Part shown: positions 42,997 to 51,896 of the stretch, one piece after another | How the letters are laid out: each line of letters starts with the position of its first letter | Position numbering within the stretch: the first letter of the stretch is position 1 | Translations under genes and position numbers: made by a program | The notes under the pieces: model-generated | Told to the model about the DNA's origin: nothing | Database searches by the model: none | What the model saw: the letters and a program-made list of their open reading frames with translations, nothing else | Assembly: GCA_028278675.1 (NCBI GenBank) | Contig: JAQAJJ010000001.1 | Span: forward strand, 62,001-126,000 | Length of the DNA: 64,000 nucleotides | DNA from: Candidatus Azophilus lithoversatilis | Lineage (GTDB): Bacteria; Pseudomonadota; Gammaproteobacteria; Pseudomonadales; Azotimanducaceae | Direction of reading: 5' to 3'

Positions 42997-44178
42997 CTAT
43001 AGCGTCCCTTCTGCTCTTAAGGCCGCGATTTCGGCCCTTGCGTAGCCCAAGCCCGTCATTATCTCTTCAGTGTGTTCGCCCAGCCCCGGCGCGCCCCGCT
43101 TGAGCGTGGGGCCATCCTCCGATGCGCAGTGTCCTGAGAACACCGCTTTGACGCCGTTGACGGCTGGCTCCGGCGAAGCAATCTCGACAAAGGCATTGCG
43201 GTGCTCGAACTGAGCGTCACTGGCCACCTCGGCCAGTTCGCGCACTTCGCTGGCTGGCACGCTCTCCTTGCGCAGGGCGTCGAGCCAGTGGGCGGTGCCG
43301 TGTTGGCTGAGGGCGGCACAGAGCAATGCGTTGACTTCTCCGCTGCGCTTGAACCGGGTTCGGGGGTCGGCGAAGTCCGGGTAGCGAACGGCGAGGCCAA
43401 GAATCCGGAAGAGCGACTTGGCCTGCTTCTCGTTGAGTGCCACGATTTGAATGCGGCCATCGGCGGTGGGAAAGACGTTGGCCGTTGGCTGCAGGGTGGG
43501 CGAGAGGTTGCCGAGCCGTTCCGTCGTTTTGCCGCTCATCAGGTAGGCGGTCATTTGCGGGGCGAGCATGAGCATTGACGTGTCCATCATCGCCACGTCG
43601 ATGTGCTGGCCTTCCCCGGTGAGTCGTTTGCGGTAGAGGGCGGCGGCCAAGGCGAAGGCGGCGTGCAGGGCGGTGGCCATATCGACGGCGAAGTAGCCCG
43701 CCCGCACCGGTCCGCTCTCCGGGAAGCCAGATACGGCCATCATGCCGGAAGCGGCTTGAATGGCCCCGTCGAAGGCGGGCAGCGGCGACTTTGGCCCGCT
43801 TTGGCCGTACCCGGAAATTGAGCAGTACACCAGGTCGGGCTTGATCTTGCGCAGTTGGTCGTAGTCGAAGCCCAGGCGCCCCATGACGCCGGGCCGGAAG
43901 TTCTCCACCACCGCATCGGCGTCGGCGGCGAGGCGGTGGAGAATGTTCTTGGCGCCAGCACTCTTGAGGTTCAGGGTGAGGCTCTTCTTGCCCAGATTGG
44001 CGGTGGTGAACATGGCCGAGGGCCGCTCGGGGTTGCCGCTTCGGGTCAGGTCGCCGGTTCCCGGTTGCTCAATCTTGATGACTTCGGCGCCGAGCGCCGC
44101 CAACTGCTGGGTGGCGAAGGGGCCAGCCAGAACTTGGGTGAAGTCGATGACCTTCAGCCCCTTGAAGGCGAGGGTCAT
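42997..44178 (-). CDS. CaiB/BaiF family CoA-transferase
   Basis: LKVIDFTQVLAGPFATQQLAALGAEVIKIEQPGTGDLTR; NFRPGVMGRLGFDYDQL. Confidence 0.95.
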   Translation of the reverse strand: MTLAFKGLKVIDFTQVLAGPFATQQLAALGAEVIKIEQPGTGDLTRSGNPERPSAMFTTANLGKKSLTLNLKSAGAKNILHRLAADADAVVENFRPGVMGRLGFDYDQLRKIKPDLVYCSISGYGQSGPKSPLPAFDGAIQAASGMMAVSGFPESGPVRAGYFAVDMATALHAAFALAAALYRKRLTGEGQHIDVAMMDTSMLMLAPQMTAYLMSGKTTERLGNLSPTLQPTANVFPTADGRIQIVALNEKQAKSLFRILGLAVRYPDFADPRTRFKRSGEVNALLCAALSQHGTAHWLDALRKESVPASEVRELAEVASDAQFEHRNAFVEIASPEPAVNGVKAVFSGHCASEDGPTLKRGAPGLGEHTEEIMTGLGYARAEIAALRAEGTL

Positions 44179-44690
44179 GCTCTTGGGGTCAATTCAAATA
44201 ACCAGAGGGTGCCGGAGGTCACCGCCTCCAAGGGGATTGGCTGACCCCCAGCGTACTTGCGCGACAGTTCCGTCAACAAGGGCTCAAGCAGCGGCCCGTC
44301 CTGGATGCGCACCAGATTCTGGTTGTAGAGCTTGCCATCGATGCGAGTGATGATGCGCCCATCGCGTTCGGCTTCGATGGGCCATTGCTTCCAGATGCGG
44401 CCCCAGGTTGAGTCCATGTAGCCGCAGGGAATGAACATGCGTCCCTCGTGCGCCAGCACCCACACGGTGCGTGAGCGCGGCGGCTCCAGGGATTGGAACT
44501 CGATGGTCTCGATGTCCTTCACGAAGGACCAGTCGGCCGGCGGCTTGGTTTGCAGTTCGCCGCTGGTGAAGGGGCCGCCCGCGATGATCTCCAAGGGACC
44601 ATCGGCGAAGCGGGCACCGATCAGCACCGCGGCCACGGTGACAGCGATGGCCAGAACCAAGCCCATCACGATTTTTGCGAACAACTTCAT
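44175..44690 (-). CDS. Small membrane-anchored protein of unknown function (paralogue of 50228-50662)
   Basis: N-terminal TM MKLFAKIVMGLVLAIAVTVAAVLIG; DGKLYNQNLVRIQD; ATGA overlap with the downstream CoA-transferase. Confidence 0.75.
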   Translation of the reverse strand: MKLFAKIVMGLVLAIAVTVAAVLIGARFADGPLEIIAGGPFTSGELQTKPPADWSFVKDIETIEFQSLEPPRSRTVWVLAHEGRMFIPCGYMDSTWGRIWKQWPIEAERDGRIITRIDGKLYNQNLVRIQDGPLLEPLLTELSRKYAGGQPIPLEAVTSGTLWLFELTPRA

Positions 44691-44812
44691 AAGCTCAACC
44701 CATACCCAGTGTTGGGGGGTGAGGGTAATTGCGCTGCCAGCGAAGGGCAACCCGTGGCTCGGTGCGGCCCAAGCACCGATTGGCAATCGCGGTGTGGCCA
44801 TAGTCACGTGGG

Positions 44813-44938
44813 AGCCCTCAGCTTGGGGAGCGCGAGGGGTCCGCCCCTCGCAGGAGGAGCCCTCAGCTTGGGGAGCGCGAGGGGTCCGCCCCTCGCAGTA
44901 AGGCAGCCCTCAGCTTGGGGAGCGCGAGGGGTCCGCCC
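44813..44938 (+). repeat. Three direct copies of a hairpin repeat
   Basis: agccctcagcttggggagcgcgaggggtccgcccctcgcag at 44813-44853 and 44858-44898; 34-nt partial copy at 44905-44938. Confidence 0.97.
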
Positions 44939-45128
44939 GCGCGACCGGCCGGCCGCGGGGCCAACGCAGGCGGCGTTGTAGTTTGTCTGACGCCAAACTC
45001 CTGCGGAGCCTGACGATATTGAAGGCAGGCCTTCGGGTTACGCCCCAGGCCGCGCCACTCGGCGTTGCTCGTCGCTCACTTGACGCTGGCCAAACCGCGC
45101 TCCTCGCGCCCTTATTCTGCGCGGGAGG

Positions 45129-45152
45129 CCCTCGCGCTCCCCAAGCTGAGGG
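45129..45152 (-). repeat. Inverted 24-nt copy of the 44813 repeat core
   Basis: ccctcgcgctccccaagctgaggg is the reverse complement of ccctcagcttggggagcgcgaggg. Confidence 0.95.
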
Positions 45153-45214
45153 TTCCGGTTGGCGCGGCCCGGGGCGCAACAGCGCTAACCCAAATCGTGT
45201 TAACAGGCCCTAAA

Positions 45215-45633
45215 TGCCACGCTTGGGCGTTGCGCCACATGGGCGGGCGCCGCTCCGGCAGGATTGTCAACATTGCTTGCGCCGCTGGCCGCTGGGAAAG
45301 CCCCAACCCAGCCGCCTGCAACACCAGCAAGCACGCCGTGGTCGGCATGACCCGTTGCGCGGCGTTGGAGAACGCGGCGCTGGGCGTCAATGTCAACACC
45401 ATCTGCCCCAGCTTCGTGGAAACCGATATGATAGCTGCCCTCAAGGAACACGCCGACGCGGTGGGCGTTGCGTTCGAGGAACTGATCGCTGCAGCCAAAA
45501 GCCGGGTGCCCATGGGCCCCGGTTCCGCGAGCCGGCGGAAATTGCCCACATCGCGGTGTATTGGGGCAGTGGCGAATCCGACGGCATGACCGGGCAGGCC
45601 ATCTGCATTTCCGGTGGCATGAGCATGGACTGA
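45215..45633 (+). pseudogene. Truncated and frameshifted short-chain dehydrogenase/reductase
   Basis: WALRHMGGRRSGRIVNIA...NTSKHAVVGMTR...VNTICPSFVETDM in one frame, then AEIAHIAVYWGSGESDGMTGQAICISGGMSMD in another; no Rossmann N-terminus. Confidence 0.85.
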
Positions 45634-45703
45634 GGGCCCGCGTCAAAGGTGGAGAGAACGAACGGCTCGGGGCAGCAGCACTAGGATAGAGGAGGTCTTG
45701 AAC

Positions 45704-46603
45704 ATGAGCGAAGCCAGCGTATTTGAGCAGATTCGCTACGAACAGCCCGCCGAAGGCGTGGCGCGGATCATGCTGGCGCGCGCGGACATCCGCAATGCGC
45801 AGAGCAAGCAGATGCTCTACGAGATGGACCGCGCCCTTAATGTGGCCATGCACGACGACGCCATCAAGGTGGTGATCATTGGCGCCGACGGCCCCCATTT
45901 CTCCTCCGGGCACCACCTGAAGGATCGCAGCCGCATTGGCGACTATGGCCCGCCGATCATGGGCGTGGGCGGCTACCGCCGTCCTGGCCAGGAGGGGCAC
46001 ATGGCCATGGAGCAGGAGGTTTTCATCGGCTTCTGCTGGCGCTGGCGCAACATGCCCAAGCCGACCATCGCCCAAGTGCAGGGCAAGGCCATCGCCGGCG
46101 GGCTGATGCTGGTTTGGCCCTTTGACCTGATTGTCGCCGCCGAGGACGCCCAGTTCTCCGATCCGGTGATCGCCTTTGGCGTCAACGGCCATGAGTACTT
46201 CGTCCACGCCTGGGAAGTCGGCCATCGCAAGGCAAAGGAAATGCTCTTCACCGGCGACGCCATCAGTGCCCAGGAAGGCAAGGAACTCGGCATGGTCAAC
46301 CATGTGGTGCCAAACGCCGAACTGAACGACTTCACCTTGGCTCTCGCCAGGAAGATCGTCAAGCAGCCGCCCTTCGGCTTGAAGCTGGCGAAGCTCGCCG
46401 TGAATCAATCGCTGGACGCCCAAGGCATGTACAACGCCATCCACTCGGCCTTCGGCTTGCATCACTTGGGGCACGCCAACTCCCGCATTCTCCATGAGAT
46501 GGGGGTGGATCCCACTGGCGCTGATAAGATCGAGAAGGAAGCCAGGGAGCAGATCGCCAGCGGCAAGACGGCTCGTAAGGAAGCGACTGGTAAGGGTTCC
46601 TAG
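45704..46603 (+). CDS. Enoyl-CoA hydratase/isomerase family protein
   Basis: VVIIGADGPHFSSGHHLKD; PTIAQVQGKAIAGGLMLVWPFDLIVAAEDAQF. Confidence 0.93.
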   Translation: MSEASVFEQIRYEQPAEGVARIMLARADIRNAQSKQMLYEMDRALNVAMHDDAIKVVIIGADGPHFSSGHHLKDRSRIGDYGPPIMGVGGYRRPGQEGHMAMEQEVFIGFCWRWRNMPKPTIAQVQGKAIAGGLMLVWPFDLIVAAEDAQFSDPVIAFGVNGHEYFVHAWEVGHRKAKEMLFTGDAISAQEGKELGMVNHVVPNAELNDFTLALARKIVKQPPFGLKLAKLAVNQSLDAQGMYNAIHSAFGLHHLGHANSRILHEMGVDPTGADKIEKEAREQIASGKTARKEATGKGS

Positions 46604-47376
46604 AAGAATTGATTGACCAGTCCGGCCAAGGTTTCCGGCTGGTCGAGTTCCACCAGATGCCCGGCTTCGGGCACCTCCTGAATCAAGGATTCGCCGGCGA
46701 CGGCCGCTTGGAGCCTTTCCAAACAGGCTCTGGGAACCAACCGATCCTCCGTGCCCCGCAGCAGCAGCATGGGTTGGGTGATTCGGTAAGCGCGCTTTAG
46801 GATGCCCGTGTCGTTGAGCGGCCACAGATAGCGGGCGGCCGCTTCCCGGGCCCGGATCTCCATCACCTGCCACTCGATTTCGTCCACGTCGTCGGGCTTC
46901 TGCCAAAGTGCGGCGTATCGTTCCGGGTGGGCGCACAGCAACGGCGGGTAGCTCTTGGGACCGGGGCGTTGTGCCCAGAGATCAATCGCGTGCCGGCGTT
47001 CGTCGTGGACGCCGAAGGGGCCGATTAGGATCAGTTTGGCGATGCGCCGGCGCTGCATCGCAGCGGCCTCGAGGGCTAAGGGCGCGCTGACCGAACTGGC
47101 GATCAGGCCGAAGGGGCCTTCGGTCGCGCCTTCGAGAATTTCCAAGGTGGCGGCCGTCCAGTCCGACAGGTCGTCGAGCCGGTCGTGACCTTCGGCGCCG
47201 GGAAAGCCCGGCAGCGAAGGCACGATAACGCGGCGGCTTTCGGCGAGCCGATCAAGGAAGGGAATCCACTTCGGCAGGCCACCGAAGCCAGCCAGGAAAA
47301 CGACGGGTTCGCCATCGCCTTGTGCCCAAACCCGAACCTCCGCGCCGTTGCAGCGCAGGCTTCGTTCACCTGTCAT
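46600..47376 (-). CDS. Alpha/beta hydrolase
   Basis: GEPVVFLAGFGGLPKWIPFLDRLAESRRVIVPSLPGFPGAEG; C-terminal EAGHLVELDQPE; ATGA overlap with the upstream LLM gene. Confidence 0.88.
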   Translation of the reverse strand: MTGERSLRCNGAEVRVWAQGDGEPVVFLAGFGGLPKWIPFLDRLAESRRVIVPSLPGFPGAEGHDRLDDLSDWTAATLEILEGATEGPFGLIASSVSAPLALEAAAMQRRRIAKLILIGPFGVHDERRHAIDLWAQRPGPKSYPPLLCAHPERYAALWQKPDDVDEIEWQVMEIRAREAAARYLWPLNDTGILKRAYRITQPMLLLRGTEDRLVPRACLERLQAAVAGESLIQEVPEAGHLVELDQPETLAGLVNQFF

Positions 47377-48638
47377 GCAGCGACTTGACGGGGCGCCCGG
47401 CGCTCGGCGCCAGCCATGGGCTGCGGCCACCAACGGTTCTCCCACTCGGAAAACAGACCGCTGATTTGGGGCAGCACCTGCTCGGCGTAAAGCTGGGTGT
47501 TGTACTTTGTCAGATCGTGGCTCATGTTGCCGAACTGCAGCAATAGCATCAGGTTGCCGACGTTGAGCGTGGTGCAGACCTCGCGCAGCCGTTCGGCCAC
47601 TTCGTCGGGGGTGCCGATGATGACGTAGCCGGCCTCGAGAATCTCCTCCCAAGTGGTGGCGCCGCCACCGAAGCCACCACCCTTGGTCTGCTTGCTCCGT
47701 TCCTTCATGGCCGCCGCCGCCACCTGGGATTGCACCCGGGCGCGGATGGTAGCCTCGGTGGTGTAGCCCGGCGGCTGGACGTAGTTTGGGCTGACGTGCA
47801 GGCAACGGCCATAGAAATACTCGGCGGGCTCCTTGTACAGGCGCAGGGCCTCCTCATGGGTCTCGGCGACGCCAACGAACTGCAGGAAACCCGCCCGGTA
47901 GGGGTTGCGGTCCTTGCCGAGCTTGTCCATCTCCTCCCAGAATCCCTGCATGGTGCGCAGGCCGAGCTTGTAGCCGAAGTAGGAGAGGTAGCAGTACACA
48001 TAGTCCAGTTCCGCGCACCAGCGCCAGGTCTCGATCGAGCCGCCGCCGGGAATCCAGACTGGAGGGTGGGGCTTTTGCACGGGGCGCGGCCAGACATTGA
48101 CGTAGCGCAGTTGGTTGAAGCGGCCGTTGAAGGCGAAGGTCTCCTCCGCCGACCAGGCGCGCATGATCAGGTCGTGGGCTTCGTAATAGCGCTCGCGCAG
48201 CTTGGACGGGTTCTGCCCGTAGGCGTAGGCGGTGTCCATGGGCGAGCCAACCGGAAAGCCGGCGATCAGGCGGCCGCCGGAGATGCAGTCGAGCATGGCG
48301 AACTCCTCGGCCACCCGGATGGGCGGGTTGTAGAGCGCCAGCGAGTTGCCCATCACGCACAGCGCTGCATCTTCGGTGCGGCGGGCGAGAGTGGAGGCGA
48401 TCAGGTTGGGCGAGGGCATCAACCCGTAGCCGTTGGCGTGATGCTCGTTGCAGCAGATGCCGTCGAAGCCGGCTTCGGCGGCGTATTCCAGCTCGTCCAT
48501 GAACTCGTTGTACATGACGTGTGCTCGGTTGGGGTCGAGCAGGCCGGGATCGATATCGACCCACACCGACTCGTGCCGGTCGCGGAAGTCGTCCGGCAGT
48601 TCCTTGTAGGGCATCAGGTGGAACCATAGGTTTTTCAA
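47373..48638 (-). CDS. LLM-class (luciferase-like) flavin-dependent oxidoreductase
   Basis: GFDGICCNEHHANGYGLMPSPNLIASTLARRT; FAMLDCISGGRLIAGFPVGS; TTG start with GGAGAA upstream. Confidence 0.92.
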   Translation of the reverse strand: MKNLWFHLMPYKELPDDFRDRHESVWVDIDPGLLDPNRAHVMYNEFMDELEYAAEAGFDGICCNEHHANGYGLMPSPNLIASTLARRTEDAALCVMGNSLALYNPPIRVAEEFAMLDCISGGRLIAGFPVGSPMDTAYAYGQNPSKLRERYYEAHDLIMRAWSAEETFAFNGRFNQLRYVNVWPRPVQKPHPPVWIPGGGSIETWRWCAELDYVYCYLSYFGYKLGLRTMQGFWEEMDKLGKDRNPYRAGFLQFVGVAETHEEALRLYKEPAEYFYGRCLHVSPNYVQPPGYTTEATIRARVQSQVAAAAMKERSKQTKGGGFGGGATTWEEILEAGYVIIGTPDEVAERLREVCTTLNVGNLMLLLQFGNMSHDLTKYNTQLYAEQVLPQISGLFSEWENRWWPQPMAGAERRAPRQVAA

Positions 48639-48832
48639 GCCGCGTTCTCCTTGGGCCTTCTTGGCGCTCGTGAAACTAACACAGTTGCGGGGTTGGTGAT
48701 AAGGTGAAGGCGTCTGATCAACTTCTGCGGAAATGGAGACTAGCCAATGGCTGATCGGTTGTTCCGTCGGCGTCAGCGGCGCGTCCTTTTGGGGCAAGCT
48801 GAAGGTTCCTGCGAACCCAACCGGAGTTTGCC

Positions 48833-49507
48833 ATGCAGCCCCTGACCTCGCAGGCACCGCTGATTGTCTATTTGGACTACAAGAGCCCATACGCCTTCCT
48901 CGCCTTGGAACCCACGTACCAGTTGGAGGACGACTTCGGCATCGAGATAGATTGGCGGCACCTGACGCTGGATATCGGCAGCTTTCTCGGCACCGCCAAG
49001 GCGGACGGCAAGGGCCGGGTCCTGGAGAGCAACCGCAGCGAGGAGCAGTGGTCTTGGGTGCGCTACGCCTACCGGGATGCGAAGCGCACCGCCCGGCATC
49101 GCGGCCTGGTGCTCAAGGGGCCGCTCAAAGTTTGGAACTCATCGCTCGCCGGCATTGGCATGCAGCGGGCCAAGGCGGCAGGGCGCGAGTGCCTCAAGCG
49201 ATACTCCCGCGCCGTCTTCGACCGCTTCTGGCGGCGCGAGCTGGACATTGAGGATCCGTCCGTGATCGAAGCGCTGCTCGAGGAGTCCGGCGTGGCCACC
49301 GACGGCTTTCAAGACTACCTCGAAGGCGTGGGGCGTGCCGAGCACGATGCCCTTCAAGCGCAGTTGTTGCCCGCCGGAGTGTTTGGCGTTCCCACCTACG
49401 TTGTTGAAGGGCAACCGTTCTTTGGCCGTGAGCACCTGCCCTTCGTGCGCTGGCATCTCGGCGGACGCCAAGGCGATGCCCCCGACATCGCCTATCGGCC
49501 CTTCTGA
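48833..49507 (+). CDS. DsbA family / 2-hydroxychromene-2-carboxylate isomerase-like protein
   Basis: IVYLDYKSPYAFLALEPTYQL; AGVFGVPTYVVEGQPFFGREHLPFVRWHL. Confidence 0.85.
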   Translation: MQPLTSQAPLIVYLDYKSPYAFLALEPTYQLEDDFGIEIDWRHLTLDIGSFLGTAKADGKGRVLESNRSEEQWSWVRYAYRDAKRTARHRGLVLKGPLKVWNSSLAGIGMQRAKAAGRECLKRYSRAVFDRFWRRELDIEDPSVIEALLEESGVATDGFQDYLEGVGRAEHDALQAQLLPAGVFGVPTYVVEGQPFFGREHLPFVRWHLGGRQGDAPDIAYRPF

Positions 49508-50127
49508 TGGGACTAGTCGTTCACATCGATTTCAAGAGCCCCCAGGCCCGATTGGCCTTGGGGCCGACTCTCGCCGTGGCTGAGCAGACCGGTGCCGCCA
49601 TTGACTGGCGCCCCTTCCACCTGAAGCCCCGTCCTGAACGGCAGGAGGCTGACCCCGCGTCCAGGGGAGCACGGCATCGACGCGCGCGGGCGAACTACCG
49701 CCGTTGGGAACTCGACTTTTACGCAGGTCGCCAGGGCATTGAGTGGGTGTGCCCCGAAGCGGAACTTGACAGCTTCGTGGCCAATGCCGGGCTGGCGTGG
49801 ATGAAGCGCCTGAACGCGAGCCCAAGCCAGTGCGATGCCTACGTCAGCCGCGTGTTCACCGAAGCATGGGCTGGCCGCATGGACTTAAGCGACCGGGATG
49901 CTGTGGTGGCCGTCATCGCGTCCGCCGGCGTCGATGGCGCAGGCTTCGGCCATTTTTTGGACCAGCAGGCGGGCGTGGAGCTGGCGCGCGCCGCCGATGA
50001 GGTGCGCGCCTTGGGCGCCGGCGATGTGCCGGCTTATGTCATTGGCGGCGAGCTCTACATCGGCCGAGCGCACTTGCCGGTCATCCGCTGGTGGCTGGGC
50101 GGACAGGTGGGTGAACCACCGGTTTAA
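49507..50127 (+). CDS. Second DsbA family / HCCA isomerase-like protein (tandem paralogue)
   Basis: VVHIDFKSPQARLALGPTLAV; GDVPAYVIGGELYIGRAHLPVIRWWL; ATGA-type overlap with 48833-49507. Confidence 0.8.
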   Translation: MGLVVHIDFKSPQARLALGPTLAVAEQTGAAIDWRPFHLKPRPERQEADPASRGARHRRARANYRRWELDFYAGRQGIEWVCPEAELDSFVANAGLAWMKRLNASPSQCDAYVSRVFTEAWAGRMDLSDRDAVVAVIASAGVDGAGFGHFLDQQAGVELARAADEVRALGAGDVPAYVIGGELYIGRAHLPVIRWWLGGQVGEPPV

Positions 50128-50227
50128 CCGTTTCCTCTTTCGATCCATGAAATTTCCTTGCTTACACATCATGAATTTCGTTCCCGCCTATCGTAGGATT
50201 GACGCATCGTTTTGCAGGGCAATCAGC

Positions 50228-50662
50228 ATGGGTGGAAGGTTGGCGGTTTTCGTAGGCGCGTTGGCCGCGGCCGGATGCAGCGAGCCCTTCGTCACCATTC
50301 CCGGCGGTGAGCTGTCGGGCGCCGACCGTCAGCCGCCGGAAACCTGGGGTGAAGTGCCGGACACCATCCAATTGGAGACCCGCCCGGTTGATCCCTACTC
50401 CATCAACATCTGGGGCGTGGGCATCGGCGGCGACCTCTATGTGGCGACCAGCGGCGGCGGCACCGCTTGGACGGAATTCATCGAGGATGATCACAACGTT
50501 CGGGTGCGCATTGATGATGGCCTGTATCGCCTGCAGGCCACCTTGGTTGATGAGGCCGTCGAACGCGGCCGAGTGGCGATGGCCTACTCCGACAAGTACG
50601 AGGTGAACCCGCACGAGGGCTGGGTTTCCGAGGGCATGATCTTTCGTTTGGAGCGGCCATGA
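50228..50662 (+). CDS. Small lipoprotein of unknown function (paralogue of 44175-44690)
   Basis: Lipobox LAAAGC; WGEVPDTIQLETRPVDPYSINIWGVGIGGDLYV...VRIDDGLYRLQATLVDD-like region; ATGA overlap with the CoA-transferase. Confidence 0.8.
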   Translation: MGGRLAVFVGALAAAGCSEPFVTIPGGELSGADRQPPETWGEVPDTIQLETRPVDPYSINIWGVGIGGDLYVATSGGGTAWTEFIEDDHNVRVRIDDGLYRLQATLVDEAVERGRVAMAYSDKYEVNPHEGWVSEGMIFRLERP

Positions 50663-51885
50663 CCTACTTGATGGACGGCATTCGGGTCATCGACACCGCG
50701 TCTTTTCTGGCGGGGCCGGGTGCCGCGACCGTCATGGCCGACTTCGGTGCCGACGTCATCAAGGTGGAGCCGCCGGGCGGCGACGGCTACCGCAAGCTGG
50801 TGGGCAAGCATCCGGTGCCCTACCATTGGCAACTCACCTCGCGCAACAAGCGCAGCATTGGCCTGGACCTCACCCAGGAAGCGGGCCAAGCGGTCCTGCA
50901 CCGGCTGGTGGCCGACGCCGATGTCATTCTGACCAACTTTCTGCAAGGCCAGCTCAAACGCTTTCACATGACCTACGCCGAATTGAAGGCCATCAACCCG
51001 CGCATCGTCTTCGCCCAGTTGACCGGTTACGGCACGCAGGGGCCGGAAGTGGCTCGCAAGGGCTTTGACATCACCGCTTGGTGGGCCCGCTCCGGCCTGA
51101 TGGAGTTCATTCGCGAGCCGGGCCAGACGCCGCAGGGCTCGGCGCCCGGCATGGGCGACCACTGCACAGCGATGTCCATGTACGGTGCCATCATGACCGG
51201 CCTCTTTCGGCGGGAGCGCACCGGTGAGGGCTGCCAAGTCAGCACCTCCTTGGCCGCCAGCGGCGCTTGGGCCAACGGCATGGCGCTGCAGGGGGTGATT
51301 GCCGGGCTGGATTTGAGCGCCTACAAGCAGGCCAAGGGGCTGCGCAATCCATTCACCATCGCCTACCCGACCAAGGACGACCGCTTCGTGGTCTTGGCAG
51401 TGATCAACACCCGAAGGGAGTGGCCGCAATTGGCCGCCGCCCTCGGCCATCCGGAATGGTTGGATGACGAGCGCTTTGCAGACTTCGATGCGCAGATGCG
51501 CAATCGCCACGCGCTCAGCGACCTGATCGCTGCCGAAACGTCGCAACTCACCCAGAAGGAGCTGATGGCGCGGCTCGACGCGCACGAGGTCACCTGCGGG
51601 GTGGTCGCGCCCATGGGCGACGTGGTGCATGATGAGCAGCTCCAGGCGAGCGGCGTCATCCTGCCCACCCATGATGCGGGCGAAGACTACCGATTCACCG
51701 TCAACTCGCCGATCTTCGTGGCGGAGGAGGCCAAGCGCCCGCCGGCCCGCGCTCCCGAAATCGGCGCCCACACTTGGGAAGTGATGCGCGAGGCGGACTA
51801 TTCCGACGACGAGGTGGCCGCGCTGTTCAAGGATCGCGTTTTGGTTGCCAACACTTCCGTGTCTCCGCCTACTCCAGGCACCTGA
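50659..51885 (+). CDS. CaiB/BaiF family CoA-transferase
   Basis: IRVIDTASFLAGPGAATVMADFGADVIKVEPPGGDGYR; NFLQGQLKRFHMTYAELKAINPRIVFAQLTGYGTQGP. Confidence 0.95.
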   Translation: MTYLMDGIRVIDTASFLAGPGAATVMADFGADVIKVEPPGGDGYRKLVGKHPVPYHWQLTSRNKRSIGLDLTQEAGQAVLHRLVADADVILTNFLQGQLKRFHMTYAELKAINPRIVFAQLTGYGTQGPEVARKGFDITAWWARSGLMEFIREPGQTPQGSAPGMGDHCTAMSMYGAIMTGLFRRERTGEGCQVSTSLAASGAWANGMALQGVIAGLDLSAYKQAKGLRNPFTIAYPTKDDRFVVLAVINTRREWPQLAAALGHPEWLDDERFADFDAQMRNRHALSDLIAAETSQLTQKELMARLDAHEVTCGVVAPMGDVVHDEQLQASGVILPTHDAGEDYRFTVNSPIFVAEEAKRPPARAPEIGAHTWEVMREADYSDDEVAALFKDRVLVANTSVSPPTPGT

Positions 51886-51896
51886 ATTTCGGATAT

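Noticed and set aside
44813-44938. Possible CRISPR (three copies)
   Set aside because: Gaps between units are only 4 and 6 nt, far too short for spacers
45200-46936. 578-aa ORF on the minus strand
   Set aside because: Antisense to the enoyl-CoA hydratase and SDR remnant; no recognisable domain
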